Source: JAKOUL01 sp035378845
GTDB lineage: Bacteria; Dictyoglomota; Dictyoglomia; Dictyoglomales; Dictyoglomaceae
Length of the DNA stretch: 64,000 nucleotides
NCBI GenBank assembly: GCA_035378845.1
Contig: DAOSUP010000002.1
Coordinates: 62,001-126,000, forward strand
Direction: 5' to 3'
Part shown: positions 16,745 to 25,863 of the stretch, piece by piece
How positions within the stretch are numbered: position 1 is the first letter of the stretch
Layout of the letters: each line of letters begins with the position of its first letter
Program-made: the position numbers and the translations under genes
Notes under the pieces: generated by a model
The model's input: the letters and a program-made list of their open reading frames with translations, nothing else
Told to the model about the DNA's origin: nothing
The model's database searches: none

Positions 16745-18082
16745 TTAAAGTACTTGTAAATAAGTTTCCAGTTCGTAATTCGTTACCTGTTTTCTATAAT
16801 TATCCCATTCAAGTCTTTTATTTTCTATAAGATTTGTAAACACATGATCTCCAAGTAATTTCTTTACTAATTTACTCTTTTCTGTAACTTCTATAGCCTC
16901 AATTAAACTCCCAGGAAGATTCTCTATCTGACGTGCTTTTCTCTCTTCCTCAGTCATACGATATACATTTTCTTCTATAGGATTAGGAAGAGGATATTTC
17001 TTTTCTATACCTTCGAGCCCTGCTCCAAGAAGTACCGCAAAGACAAGATATGGATTACATGCAGGATCTGGTGCTCTATATTCTACTCTTGTTGCTTCTT
17101 CTTTTTCAGGTTTATATAGAGGTACCCTTATAAGATCAGACCTATTTTTTAAAGCCCAAGAGATATATACAGGTGCTTCATAACCAGGCACCAACCTTTT
17201 ATAAGAATTTACCCATTGATTTGTAATAAGAGTTATCTCCTTTGCATACTTTAGAAGTCCAGCAATAAACCATTTTGCAATATCTGAAAGATGATATTTA
17301 TCATTTGGATCAAAAAATGCATTACTCCCATTTTTAAATAGGCTCATATTAACATGCATTCCAGATCCATTCTGACCAAAAATGGGTTTAGGCATAAAGG
17401 TAGCATAAACCCCATTGAGATAAGACACTTCTTTTACTACTAAACGGGCAGTCATAACAACATCTGCCATAGTTAGTGCATCAGCATACCGAAAATCAAT
17501 TTCATGTTGAGATGGGGCACTCTCATGATGGGTAAATTCAACCTTTATACCCATATCTTCTAATATAGAGACTGTCTCTTGTCTTAATGCAATAGCCTCA
17601 TCTCTTGGGATCAAGTCAAAATATCCACCTCTATCTAATACTTCAGGCGTTGTACTTGAATTTTTAAGGTAAAAGTATTCAAGTTCTGGACCAACATGAA
17701 AAGTAAAACCCATACTTTTTGCTTTATCAAGCATACTTTTCAAGACATTCCTTGGATCTCCAGCAAAAGGCTTTCCATTTGGTTCAGTAATAGTAGCAAA
17801 CATTCTGGCTACGCTTTTATTTTTTCTCCAAGGAAGAAGTGTAAAAGTTTCAGCCTCAGGAAAAGCCACCATATCACTTTCTTCAATTCTTGTATATCCT
17901 CTTACCGATGAACCGTCAAAACCAAGTCCTTCTTCAAAAGCCTTTGGAAGTTCTCTCTGGGTTATAGTAAAGCTTTTAAGATACCCCAAGACATCTGTAA
18001 ACCAAATCTCAATAAATTGAATATCATTCTCTTTTATATATTTGATAACCTCCTCTTTTGCTTTGGGAAACTTTGCGCTCAT
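16745..18082 (-). CDS. glnA: Glutamine synthetase type I
   Basis: A 445-residue glutamine synthetase making glutamine from glutamate, ammonia and ATP. Seen: DGSSVRGYTRIEESDM near residue 54, GPELEYFYLK, the active-site block FMPKPIFGQNGSGMHVNMSL near residues 230-248, NQWVNSYKRLVPGYEAPVY and RVEYRAPDPACNPYL. The length and lack of the adenylylation-type tyrosine region fit the GSI-alpha group of Firmicutes and Thermotogae (about 440 residues). GGAGG eight bases before the ATG. Monocistronic in appearance; the KaiC-like gene is 61 bases downstream and has its own -10. Confidence 0.95.
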   Translation of the reverse strand: MSAKFPKAKEEVIKYIKENDIQFIEIWFTDVLGYLKSFTITQRELPKAFEEGLGFDGSSVRGYTRIEESDMVAFPEAETFTLLPWRKNKSVARMFATITEPNGKPFAGDPRNVLKSMLDKAKSMGFTFHVGPELEYFYLKNSSTTPEVLDRGGYFDLIPRDEAIALRQETVSILEDMGIKVEFTHHESAPSQHEIDFRYADALTMADVVMTARLVVKEVSYLNGVYATFMPKPIFGQNGSGMHVNMSLFKNGSNAFFDPNDKYHLSDIAKWFIAGLLKYAKEITLITNQWVNSYKRLVPGYEAPVYISWALKNRSDLIRVPLYKPEKEEATRVEYRAPDPACNPYLVFAVLLGAGLEGIEKKYPLPNPIEENVYRMTEEERKARQIENLPGSLIEAIEVTEKSKLVKKLLGDHVFTNLIENKRLEWDNYRKQVTNYELETYLQVL

Positions 18083-18433
18083 TTTTATACCTCCTTAATA
18101 TAAATTATCTATTCTAAAAATTATATAGACTATTTTAAAAGATATGATAAACAAATAAAATATAAATTTTTTAAAATAAAATTTCACCCCCTAATAAAGA
18201 TTAGGATATCTGTAGAGATCTATTTATCTTAAGAATTACTTCCTCCTTAAAGGATTTAAGATACTGATTATCTCAAAATAAAAAATTTTCAATACTTATA
18301 TTCTTAAAGGTATACGGCAATATAACCCCTTAATTTAAAATCTTTATAACCTATGATTTGTTAAACAAATTGAAAAGAGAGTGTAAAAGATGGTATATTA
18401 TAAATTAAACTTAGAAGGTTAGGAGAGAAGAAG
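18083..18433. other. 350-base divergent intergenic region between glnA and the oxoamine synthase gene
   Basis: Very A+T-rich. On the plus strand TTGAAA (18370-18375), an 18-base spacer and TATATT (18394-18399) form a reasonable promoter for the downstream gene. An 8-base stem (18225-18232 with 18256-18263) encloses a 23-base loop. On the minus strand TATAAT can be read near 18121-18127 ahead of glnA. I see no recognised riboswitch, small RNA or coding frame; a nitrogen-responsive leader for glnA cannot be supported. Confidence 0.4.
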
Positions 18434-19633
18434 ATGGATTTATTTGAAAAGTTTAGGGATATAGGACCCGATCATTTCCTTTCAGAAGCACGCTTCGCAA
18501 TTGAACAAGGGATCTATCCTTTCTTTCTTCCTTTAGAAGAAACTGAGGGGACAGAAGTAGTAATTAACGGAAGAAGACTAATAATGTTGGGATCAAATAA
18601 TTATCTTGGGCTTACCACTCATCCTAAAGTAAAAGAAGCAGCTATAAAAGCTATAAAAGAATACGGCACCAGCTGTACAGGGTCACGATTTATGAATGGG
18701 ACTTTAAAGCTTCATAAGGAATTAGAGCAAAAATTAGCAGAATTTTTAAATAAAGAAGCTGCCTTAGTTTTTTCTACAGGATATCAAACTAATCTTGGAA
18801 CTATTTCTGCTTTAATAGGAAAGGGAGATATTACAATTACAGACAAAGAAGATCATGCTTCAATAATTGATGGGTGTAAACTTTCCTTTGGTGAAATGAG
18901 AAGGTTCAAACACAATGATATGGTAGATTTAGAAAAAGTACTTGCTTCTTGCCCTGAAGATGCAGGAAAACTCATAATAGTAGATGGTATCTTCTCAATG
19001 GCAGGAGATATTGCTCCTCTTCCAGAGATAGTAAAACTCTGTAAAAAATACGGAGCAAGACTTATGGTAGATGATGCCCATTCTATTGGAGTATTAGGAG
19101 ATCATGGTAGAGGTACAGCAAATCATTTTGATTTAGAAAATGAAGTAGATATCATAATGGGTACCTTTAGTAAATCTTTTGCAAGTCTTGGAGGATTTAT
19201 CGCAGGAGATGAAGATGTAATATTTTATGTCCAACATGTGGCAAGATCTTTTATTTTTTCAGCAAGTATGTCTCCCGCAAATACCGCTGCAGCTATGGCA
19301 GCATTAGAAGTAATGCAGGAAGAGCCAGAGAGAACTGAATACCTATGGAAAATTGCTAATAGAATGAGAGAAGGATTAAAATCTTTAGGATTTGATACTG
19401 GAGATAGTTGTACTCCTGTCATTCCTATCTATATAAGAGATAGATGGAAGACTATCTATTTATGGAAAGAACTCTTTAATTTAGGGGTTTATTGTAATCC
19501 TGTACTTCCCCCAGGAGTTGCACCTAATCAATCTCTTCTAAGAACAAGTTATATGGCAACTCATACTGAAGAACAGATAGATAGAAGCCTTGAGATTTTT
19601 GAAAAGGCAGGGAAAAAAATTGGCATCATCTGA
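18434..19633 (+). CDS. Alpha-oxoamine synthase family PLP enzyme (Kbl/BioF/serine palmitoyltransferase-like)
   Basis: A 399-residue fold-type I PLP enzyme condensing an amino acid with an acyl-CoA. Seen: MLGSNNYLGLTTHP near residue 51, YGTSCTGSRFMNGT near residue 77, LMVDDAHSIGVLGDHGRG near residue 214 and the PLP-lysine motif GTFSKSFASLGGF near residue 243. The family includes glycine C-acetyltransferase (Kbl), 8-amino-7-oxononanoate synthase (BioF) and serine palmitoyltransferase, which share these motifs. The phrase GSRFMNGTLKLHKELE and absence of biotin genes alongside (BioY is 45 kb away) leave the acyl-CoA open. The nearby dehydrogenase could supply 2-amino-3-ketobutyrate, which would favour Kbl. 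It overlaps or abuts the next gene. Confidence 0.82.
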   Translation: MDLFEKFRDIGPDHFLSEARFAIEQGIYPFFLPLEETEGTEVVINGRRLIMLGSNNYLGLTTHPKVKEAAIKAIKEYGTSCTGSRFMNGTLKLHKELEQKLAEFLNKEAALVFSTGYQTNLGTISALIGKGDITITDKEDHASIIDGCKLSFGEMRRFKHNDMVDLEKVLASCPEDAGKLIIVDGIFSMAGDIAPLPEIVKLCKKYGARLMVDDAHSIGVLGDHGRGTANHFDLENEVDIIMGTFSKSFASLGGFIAGDEDVIFYVQHVARSFIFSASMSPANTAAAMAALEVMQEEPERTEYLWKIANRMREGLKSLGFDTGDSCTPVIPIYIRDRWKTIYLWKELFNLGVYCNPVLPPGVAPNQSLLRTSYMATHTEEQIDRSLEIFEKAGKKIGII

Positions 19634-20276
19634 TAATAACTTAAAATTCATAGACCATGCACTAAAAGAGTTCATAGAACTCCTTGCTTCAAAGGAGCCC
19701 GCTCCTGGAGGAGGAGCTGCATCTGCTTTAGTTGGAGCAATAGGTACTGCCCTCTCCTCTATGGTAGCAAATCTTACTATAGGAAAAGAGAGATTTAAAG
19801 ATAAAGAGCCTCTTATAAAAGAGATTGTAAAAGAAACACAAAAATTACAAGAAGAATTTTTAGTTCTTATTGAAAAAGATGCTAAAGCTTTTGATAATGT
19901 ATCAAAAGCTTTGAAGCTTCCTAAAAACACTACAGAGGAAAAAATAAAAAGAAAAGAGCTACTTGAAAATGCATTAAAAGAAGCTACTTTAGTACCCTTA
20001 AGTATTATGGAGAAAAGCCTCAAAGCTTTAGAAACCTTGGAAAGGGCATTGGGAAATTCAAATCCAAATGTGGTAAGCGATATTGGGGTAGGAGCTGTAT
20101 GTCTAAGATCCGCCCTCCAAGGAGCATGGCTTAATATAAAGATAAATCTTATGAGCATAAATGATAAAGAATTTGTTAAAGAAACTCAACAAAAAGCAGA
20201 ATCTCTATTAAATAAAGGGATTCAAATTGCTGATAAACTATACCAAGAAGTAGAAAGTATGCTTCACATCACTTAA
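19620..20276 (+). CDS. Cyclodeaminase/cyclohydrolase family protein (FTCD_C)
   Basis: A helical protein of about 218 residues of the formiminotransferase-cyclodeaminase C-terminal family. These act on 5-formimino- or 5,10-methenyl-tetrahydrofolate in one-carbon metabolism. Seen: FIELLASKEPAPGGGAASALVGAIG, the family's folate-site glycine motif, followed by SSMVANLTIGKE. No ATG is available. Two TTG codons are possible: 19590 (no Shine-Dalgarno, deep overlap with the previous gene) and 19620 (AGGG seven bases upstream, 14-base overlap), and the latter is preferred. Its 3' end overlaps the convergent dehydrogenase by 8 bases. Pairing with a Kbl-like enzyme would fit glycine/one-carbon flow, but this is inference. 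Confidence 0.82.
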   Translation: MASSDNNLKFIDHALKEFIELLASKEPAPGGGAASALVGAIGTALSSMVANLTIGKERFKDKEPLIKEIVKETQKLQEEFLVLIEKDAKAFDNVSKALKLPKNTTEEKIKRKELLENALKEATLVPLSIMEKSLKALETLERALGNSNPNVVSDIGVGAVCLRSALQGAWLNIKINLMSINDKEFVKETQQKAESLLNKGIQIADKLYQEVESMLHIT

Positions 20277-21498
20277 AGACAAAGGCTGATTTTACAACTC
20301 CAAACCTTCCTCTGTGAAAATTCATCTCTATAGCTTTCCTATAATCTTTAAGATCAAAAGTATGAGTTAAAAGTTGAGAGAGATCTAAACCTTCCTCCAT
20401 AAGCTGCAGTGCAATGCCATATCCCCTTTTTCTTTCCTCTCTAAAAATCTCACCACTACTACTATTAGTCCCTGCTAATTTAAGCTCTTTAAACCAAACA
20501 AAAGTCCAATCAACATTTTTTGTAACGCCTACAAGTCCCACAAGCACTAACTTTCCACCCTGTTTTGTAAATCTTAATGCGTCATCTATGGAACTATCAC
20601 TTCCTACACATTCATAGACCACATCTGCTCCACCTATCATAACAGGTTTTCCTAAGATAGGCTTAAGAACCTTTGCAGAAGTAACTTCTGCAACTTTTTC
20701 ATAGAGAGTATATGTATCAAGTCCCTTGGTATAAATTACTTCGTCTGCTCCATAATATTTTGCAAGCTCACCCTGAAACTTATACCTTGCAAGAGCAATA
20801 ATCCTTGCTTTACTTCCTAAAGTCCTCAAAGAACTTATTACATTAATACCAATACTTCCTGCACCTGCTACAAGTACTGTATCAGAATCCTTTGGAAAAT
20901 TTCTCATTACAGGATGTAATGCAGAACAAAAAGCATCTACTAAAATAGCATTTTCATTTGTAACTTTATCTGGTACTTTAAAAAGCTGAAATTCATGAGC
21001 TACATAATATTCTCCCCAACTTCCTCCTGTATCTCTACATGCTCCAATCATAAGCCCTGGAGATATACTACCTTCAGTAAAATTCATACATTGTGAAAAT
21101 TCCCAATTTTGACATTTCTCACAAGGAGGATCTATATCCCTTGCATAACAAGAAAGAACTGGATCTACAATAACTCTATCCCCTATCTCAAAGTTTTCAA
21201 CTTCTTCTCCCTTCTCTACTATAACCCCAAGATTCTCATGCCCAATGACAAAAGGAAAGGAAGTAAAAGAAGAGGTAGATAGACTGTCATGAAGCCTTAT
21301 AAGACCTATATCACTTCCACATATACCACCCATTAATGTTTTTATTTTAACCCATTTAGGACCAGGAAGCTTTGGCTCTGGAAAATCCCCATATCTTAAG
21401 CAGGAAAAAGCATTATAATAAAAGGAAGAATGAATATTACCTAAAACCTTACTCAATGCATATCTTGGAACAGAATCTTCAAACCACACTGCCTTCAT
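20269..21498 (-). CDS. Zinc-dependent medium-chain dehydrogenase
   Basis: A 409-residue MDR alcohol dehydrogenase. Seen: catalytic zinc ligands in GGICGSDIG (near residue 56) and FVIGHENLG (near residue 84), a structural-zinc loop with four Cys (C..(9)..CEKCQNWEFSQC) near residues 117-136, and the NAD(P) Rossmann motif VAGAGSIGINV near residue 211. An N-terminal extension of about 40 residues before the usual start is unusual. Its substrate is not readable; threonine or polyol dehydrogenases are closest in pattern. It faces the oxoamine synthase/cyclodeaminase pair tail to tail. A function in threonine breakdown is possible but unproven. Confidence 0.85.
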   Translation of the reverse strand: MKAVWFEDSVPRYALSKVLGNIHSSFYYNAFSCLRYGDFPEPKLPGPKWVKIKTLMGGICGSDIGLIRLHDSLSTSSFTSFPFVIGHENLGVIVEKGEEVENFEIGDRVIVDPVLSCYARDIDPPCEKCQNWEFSQCMNFTEGSISPGLMIGACRDTGGSWGEYYVAHEFQLFKVPDKVTNENAILVDAFCSALHPVMRNFPKDSDTVLVAGAGSIGINVISSLRTLGSKARIIALARYKFQGELAKYYGADEVIYTKGLDTYTLYEKVAEVTSAKVLKPILGKPVMIGGADVVYECVGSDSSIDDALRFTKQGGKLVLVGLVGVTKNVDWTFVWFKELKLAGTNSSSGEIFREERKRGYGIALQLMEEGLDLSQLLTHTFDLKDYRKAIEMNFHRGRFGVVKSAFVFK

Positions 21499-21538
21499 AA
21501 AATTCAGTCCCCCAAAAGAGATTTATGCCTCTATTATA

Positions 21539-22300
21539 CTACAATGTCCCCATAGAAAGCTCATCAAAATACTCTTGTATATCTTCCCCTAAAAGTAACT
21601 TCTTACCAAAAGCACTCCCAACTATCACTCCATCCACAATCCCTTTTAAGCTCTCAATCTGATCTTTGCTTTTTACACCAAAACCCCATACAAGAGGCTT
21701 ATCTGTCTCTTTTCTTATCCCCTTAACAAAGCTTATACCTTCCTCAGGAAGCTCTTCCCTCTCTCCTGTTACTCCTTTTACAGAGATACAATAAACGAAA
21801 CTTGGAGCAATTTTGAGAATCTCTTTCTTTCTTTCCTCTCTTGTAGTTGGGGATAAGAAAAGAACCAGATCAAGATTATATTTATTGAAGATTGGTAAGA
21901 ACTCTTTTGCCTCTTCAAAAGAAAGATCAGGAATAACAAGTCCCTTTACACCTATCTCTTTTATCTTATTTAGTTTATTCTCAAGATCATTTTGAAGTAA
22001 GTTAAAATAAAGAAGAAGTATAGTATCTATATACTCAGGAATTTTGGAGTTTTCTAACCAAAGAAGAGTTTTTTTAAAGCTACCACCATTTAGGATAGAT
22101 CTATAATTTATTTCTTGCAAAATAGGTCCATCTGCCACAGGATCTGAAAATGGAATTCCCAGCTCCAAAATATCAATTTTATCTTTATTTTTCATTAAAA
22201 ACTCTTCAAGAAAATTAAAGGAAGGAAAATTCGCTACAAAGAAAGGCACAAAGGACAGACTTTTATTCCTATTTTTTATTTTATTTACAAGATTACTCAT
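21539..22300 (-). CDS. trpA: Tryptophan synthase alpha subunit
   Basis: A 253-residue TIM-barrel protein that splits indole-3-glycerol phosphate into indole and glyceraldehyde 3-phosphate. Seen: the catalytic Glu in DILELGIPFSDPVADGPILQ near residues 44-62, GLVIPDLSFEEA with the catalytic Asp region, and GFGVKSKDQI and DGVIVGSAFGK binding the phosphate. The start ATG overlaps the trpB stop (ATGA). Last gene of the trp operon; no U-rich hairpin is obvious between its stop and the start of the dehydrogenase gene downstream. Confidence 0.93.
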   Translation of the reverse strand: MSNLVNKIKNRNKSLSFVPFFVANFPSFNFLEEFLMKNKDKIDILELGIPFSDPVADGPILQEINYRSILNGGSFKKTLLWLENSKIPEYIDTILLLYFNLLQNDLENKLNKIKEIGVKGLVIPDLSFEEAKEFLPIFNKYNLDLVLFLSPTTREERKKEILKIAPSFVYCISVKGVTGEREELPEEGISFVKGIRKETDKPLVWGFGVKSKDQIESLKGIVDGVIVGSAFGKKLLLGEDIQEYFDELSMGTL

Positions 22301-23493
22301 TTTTTTCCCTCCCTAAGGTCATAGATTATTCCTAAATCTTTATCTCCTCTGCCTGAAAGATTAATTATTATAATCGGGTTTTCCTCTGGAAAATCTTTAC
22401 GGTGCTCCATAAGATATCCTATAGCATGAGCACTCTCAAGAGCAGGTATTATACCCTCTAACTCTGAAAGTGCGTAGAATCCTTTAACAGCCACGACATC
22501 TGTTGCAAGATCATACTTTACCCTTCCTATCTTTGCAAGAAAACTGTGTTCTGGACCTACCCCTGGATAATCAAGACCTGCAGAGATAGAATGAGTAGGA
22601 GAGATATTTCCATTCTCATCTTGAATTAAATACATTTTAGCTCCATGAAGCACTCCTACCTTACCAAAATTTACACTTGCAGAATGAAGCCCAGACTCCA
22701 GTCCTTTACCTCCACCTTCCACTCCAATAATCTTCACATCATCATTCAAAAATGGGTAAAAAAGACCCATAGAATTACTTCCTCCTCCTACTGAAGCAAT
22801 AAGATAGTCAGGAAGTCTTCCCTCGATTTCAAGTATCTGCTTTTTTGACTCATCACCTATAACCCTTTGAAAATCCCTTACAATCATAGGATAAGGATGA
22901 GGTCCTACTACAGAGCCAAGCAGATAATAGCTGTCTTCAGGATGAGCCACCCAATCTCTCAATGCTTCGCTTATAGCCTCTTTCAAGGTTTTTGAACCTA
23001 CTTTCACAGGTACCACATCCGCTTTAAGAAGCCTCATTCTTAACACATTCATACTTTGTCTATTGCAGTCTTCTTCTCCCATATATACGGTACATTCAAA
23101 TCCAAAAAGCGCAGCCACGGTAGCCGTAGCAACTCCATGCTGCCCTGCTCCTGTCTCTGCGATGAGCCTTTTCTTATTCATATACTTAGCAAGAAGTGCT
23201 TGTCCTATGGCATTGTTTATCTTGTGAGCTCCTGTATGACACAGATCTTCTCTTTTAAGATATACTCTCGCTTTCACTTGATCCGAAAGATTTTTTGCAA
23301 AATAAAGAGGAGTAGGTCTTCCCACATAATTTTTTAAATAATAATCATATTCCTCCCAGAATTTTTCTTCGTTTTTTACTCTCTTGTAGGCATTCTCTAA
23401 TTGCAAAAGAGTCTCCATAAGTGTCTCAGGGACAAATCTTCCTCCAAACTCTCCAAAATATCCTTTTTCATCAGGAAAATTTTTCATTTTCAT
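22297..23493 (-). CDS. trpB: Tryptophan synthase beta subunit
   Basis: A PLP enzyme of about 398 residues joining indole and serine to tryptophan. Seen: FPDEKGYFGEFGGRFVPETLM at the N-terminus, the PLP lysine in HTGAHKINNAIGQ near residue 83, ETGAGQHGVATATVAA and GGGSNSMG. This is the standard TrpB1 type that works with TrpA. The longer frame start (GTG at 23499) overlaps the Shine-Dalgarno AAGGTGA, so the ATG at 23493 is preferred. It overlaps trpF by 23 bases and trpA by 4. Confidence 0.95.
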   Translation of the reverse strand: MKMKNFPDEKGYFGEFGGRFVPETLMETLLQLENAYKRVKNEEKFWEEYDYYLKNYVGRPTPLYFAKNLSDQVKARVYLKREDLCHTGAHKINNAIGQALLAKYMNKKRLIAETGAGQHGVATATVAALFGFECTVYMGEEDCNRQSMNVLRMRLLKADVVPVKVGSKTLKEAISEALRDWVAHPEDSYYLLGSVVGPHPYPMIVRDFQRVIGDESKKQILEIEGRLPDYLIASVGGGSNSMGLFYPFLNDDVKIIGVEGGGKGLESGLHSASVNFGKVGVLHGAKMYLIQDENGNISPTHSISAGLDYPGVGPEHSFLAKIGRVKYDLATDVVAVKGFYALSELEGIIPALESAHAIGYLMEHRKDFPEENPIIIINLSGRGDKDLGIIYDLREGKK

Positions 23494-24103
23494 AATCACT
23501 CACCTTTCTCATAAAATTTGTTATCTTGACAAGACTCTTTTTACCTTTCTCCTCCTCAACTCCAGAGGACAGATCTATTCCAAAGGGTTTAAGAGGAATT
23601 ACCTTAGGAAGATTATCTTCGTTTATTCCTCCTGCTAAAATAACCTTAGAGTAAGATCTTAGTTTACTAACCTTTTCTATAAATTCATCAAAAGTTAAAG
23701 AACTGTTTCTATTTCTATCAAGAAGTACATAACCTATGGAGGAAAATTTTAAGATATCTTCCTCTAATTCTTCTAAAGGCTTTTCATCAATACCAAATGC
23801 TTTTATAAGAAAAAATTCTTTAAACTTCTTTGCAAACTCAATATTTTCTTCACCATGGAGTTGAATCCCATCAAGAGGAAGAATATTCATTACATCTCTA
23901 ATCTCTTCTTCTGAAGAATCCGCAAAAACACCTATCTTCATCACAGAAAGCCTTTTTAAATGAGGTGCCATTTTATCCAGTTTTTCCAAGGATATATACC
24001 GAAAAGACCATGGTACAAACACAAAACCAATAGCATCTATACCTTCCATCTCGCAGTGCATAGCAGAAATAATATCCGTTATTCCACAGATTTTAACCCA
24101 CAT
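23471..24103 (-). CDS. trpF: Phosphoribosylanthranilate isomerase
   Basis: A 210-residue TIM barrel catalysing the Amadori rearrangement of phosphoribosylanthranilate to CdRP. Seen: WVKICGITD at the start with the catalytic Cys, DGIQLHGEE near residue 75, ILAGGINEDNL near residue 150 and GIDLSSGVEEEKGKKS near residue 175. A free-standing protein, not fused to TrpC. It overlaps trpC by 25 bases and trpB by 23. GAGGG lies almost touching the ATG, so initiation probably depends on coupling with trpC. Confidence 0.93.
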   Translation of the reverse strand: MWVKICGITDIISAMHCEMEGIDAIGFVFVPWSFRYISLEKLDKMAPHLKRLSVMKIGVFADSSEEEIRDVMNILPLDGIQLHGEENIEFAKKFKEFFLIKAFGIDEKPLEELEEDILKFSSIGYVLLDRNRNSSLTFDEFIEKVSKLRSYSKVILAGGINEDNLPKVIPLKPFGIDLSSGVEEEKGKKSLVKITNFMRKVSDYENEKFS

Positions 24104-24855
24104 CCCTCAAAAAGCTCCTTTATCTTTTGATATGGATCTATAGATGTCACAATACTTTCTCCTACAAGCACAGCTTTAGCACCACTTTCGTAAAGCATCT
24201 TTATATCTTCCCCTGTTCTTATACCACTGGCACTAATTACCAATACATCTTCTGGAATGTATGGAAGTAAATTTGGAGTATTTTTAATATCTAAATTGAA
24301 AGAAGATAGGTCTCTATTATTTATCATAATAATACGAGGCTTTAGAGCTAAAGCTTTCTCAAGATCTTTAACATCATAAACCTCTATAATAGGTTCTAAG
24401 TCAAGCTTTAAAGAAAGATTATATAAAGATTCTAATTCTTTAAAAGTAAGAATTCTTGCAATAAGTAATATGGCATCAGCTCCTAAAAGTCTCCCTTCAT
24501 AGAGCTGTTCAGGAATCAAAATAAAATCTTTTTGTAAAATAGGTTTTTGTGTTAAATCTCTTGCAATTTGAAGATTAGATAGGTTAGCAGAAAAACTCTC
24601 AGCAGTAAGTACTGATAGAGCAGAAACTTCTTTTGCTTTATCATAGATCTCTACCATCTCAGGAAGAGATAGAGATGTAAGTTTTCCCTTTACAGGAGAT
24701 GCAGGCTTAACTTCTGCAATAATATTAAACTTGTTTTTAAGAAGAGAATTATAAAAATAATCTTTTATTTTCTCAGGAAAAGAATCTGGTATTTTATAGA
24801 TTTTGTCGCATATAATCCTCTTCTTTTCATCTACAAGCTTATCTAAAATGTCCAT
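24079..24855 (-). CDS. trpC: Indole-3-glycerol phosphate synthase
   Basis: A 258-residue TIM barrel closing the indole ring. Seen: IIAEVKPASPVKG with the catalytic Lys near residue 50, LSVLTAESFSANLSNL, PILQKDFILIPEQLYEGRLLGADAILLI, IMINNRDLSSFNLD and VISASGIRTGEDI, and AVLVGESIV at the C-terminus. Starts four bases after trpD and overlaps trpF. Confidence 0.94.
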   Translation of the reverse strand: MDILDKLVDEKKRIICDKIYKIPDSFPEKIKDYFYNSLLKNKFNIIAEVKPASPVKGKLTSLSLPEMVEIYDKAKEVSALSVLTAESFSANLSNLQIARDLTQKPILQKDFILIPEQLYEGRLLGADAILLIARILTFKELESLYNLSLKLDLEPIIEVYDVKDLEKALALKPRIIMINNRDLSSFNLDIKNTPNLLPYIPEDVLVISASGIRTGEDIKMLYESGAKAVLVGESIVTSIDPYQKIKELFEGCGLKSVE

Positions 24856-24858
24856 CTT

Positions 24859-25863
24859 TTAGCACTCCCTTAAAGTCGTAACATATTCATATACCTTACC
24901 AGAAAAAAGATAATTCTTTACCATATCAAAACCTTCTTTAACATTTTTTACCTTTCCAAGTATCCATAATGCAAAAGCACTGTTAAGAGCTACAATATCT
25001 GTCTGAGCAGGAGTACCTTTCCCTTTAAATATATTTACAAGAATTAATGCATTTTCATCAGCATCTCCACCTGCAAATTCTTCCAGCTTATAAGTAGGAA
25101 TCCCTACATCAGAAGGATGAAACTTAAAGTGATCTAACTTTCCATCCTTTAAATATGCCATCTCAGTAATTCCAGAAAGAGAAATCTCATCAATACCATC
25201 ATCTTTACCATGATAAAAGAGAACATTATCTCTTCCCAAAATAAGAGCAGCCTCAGATAACTTCTGCATAGTACTCATAGAATACACACCTATAATCTGA
25301 GCCTGAAGCTTTGCAGGATTAAGCATAGGTCCTGCCATATTAAATATAGTGCCAATTCCAAGCTCTTTTCTTACCTTAGCTGCCTTCCCCACTACCGGGT
25401 GAAAGTAGGGAGCAAAGATGAAACCTATTCCTTTTCTATCAATAGATTTTGCTACCTCCTCAGAATCTTCACTAAATTTAAGACCTAATTTTTCTATCAC
25501 ATCTATACTACCTGCCTTACTTGAAAATGCTCTATTTCCATGTTTTGCTATCTTTATACCCAAACTTGCCAACGTAAATGCTACGGCTGTAGAAATATTA
25601 AAAGTCTTACCACCATCGCCACCTGTACCACACACATCAATAGCAGGATTTTCATTTGGAACTCTCTTAGCCTTAAGAGATAAGGTATTTACAAAGCCTG
25701 CAATTTCTTCTGGCGTTTCCCCTTTTAATCGTAACCCAAGAAGAAGTCCACCCAATTGAGAGTCTGAAATCCCCCCATTATCCAGCTTTTCTATAATGTC
25801 TCTTGCCTCATCAAAAGATAAGGATTTACCTTCCGATAGCTTCTTAATATACTCTTTAACCAT
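24859..25863 (-). CDS. trpD: Anthranilate phosphoribosyltransferase
   Basis: A 334-residue enzyme transferring phosphoribose from PRPP to anthranilate. Seen: the PRPP motif DVCGTGGDGGKTFNISTA near residue 76, KHGNRAFSSKAGSIDVIEKLG near residue 106, and FAPYFHPVVGKAAKVRKELG. The length is standard and it is not fused to TrpG. GGAGGTGTTTTAA precedes the ATG, which overlaps trpG by 8 bases. Confidence 0.95.
   Translation of the reverse strand: MVKEYIKKLSEGKSLSFDEARDIIEKLDNGGISDSQLGGLLLGLRLKGETPEEIAGFVNTLSLKAKRVPNENPAIDVCGTGGDGGKTFNISTAVAFTLASLGIKIAKHGNRAFSSKAGSIDVIEKLGLKFSEDSEEVAKSIDRKGIGFIFAPYFHPVVGKAAKVRKELGIGTIFNMAGPMLNPAKLQAQIIGVYSMSTMQKLSEAALILGRDNVLFYHGKDDGIDEISLSGITEMAYLKDGKLDHFKFHPSDVGIPTYKLEEFAGGDADENALILVNIFKGKGTPAQTDIVALNSAFALWILGKVKNVKEGFDMVKNYLFSGKVYEYVTTLREC

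Noticed and set aside
18083..18433. Riboswitch or glutamine-sensing RNA before glnA
   Set aside because: Only one simple 8-base stem is visible; no conserved motif of a known class.
19538..20158. 206-codon minus-strand frame opposite the cyclodeaminase gene
   Set aside because: Entirely a shadow of the conserved FTCD_C frame; no start signal and an unnatural composition.
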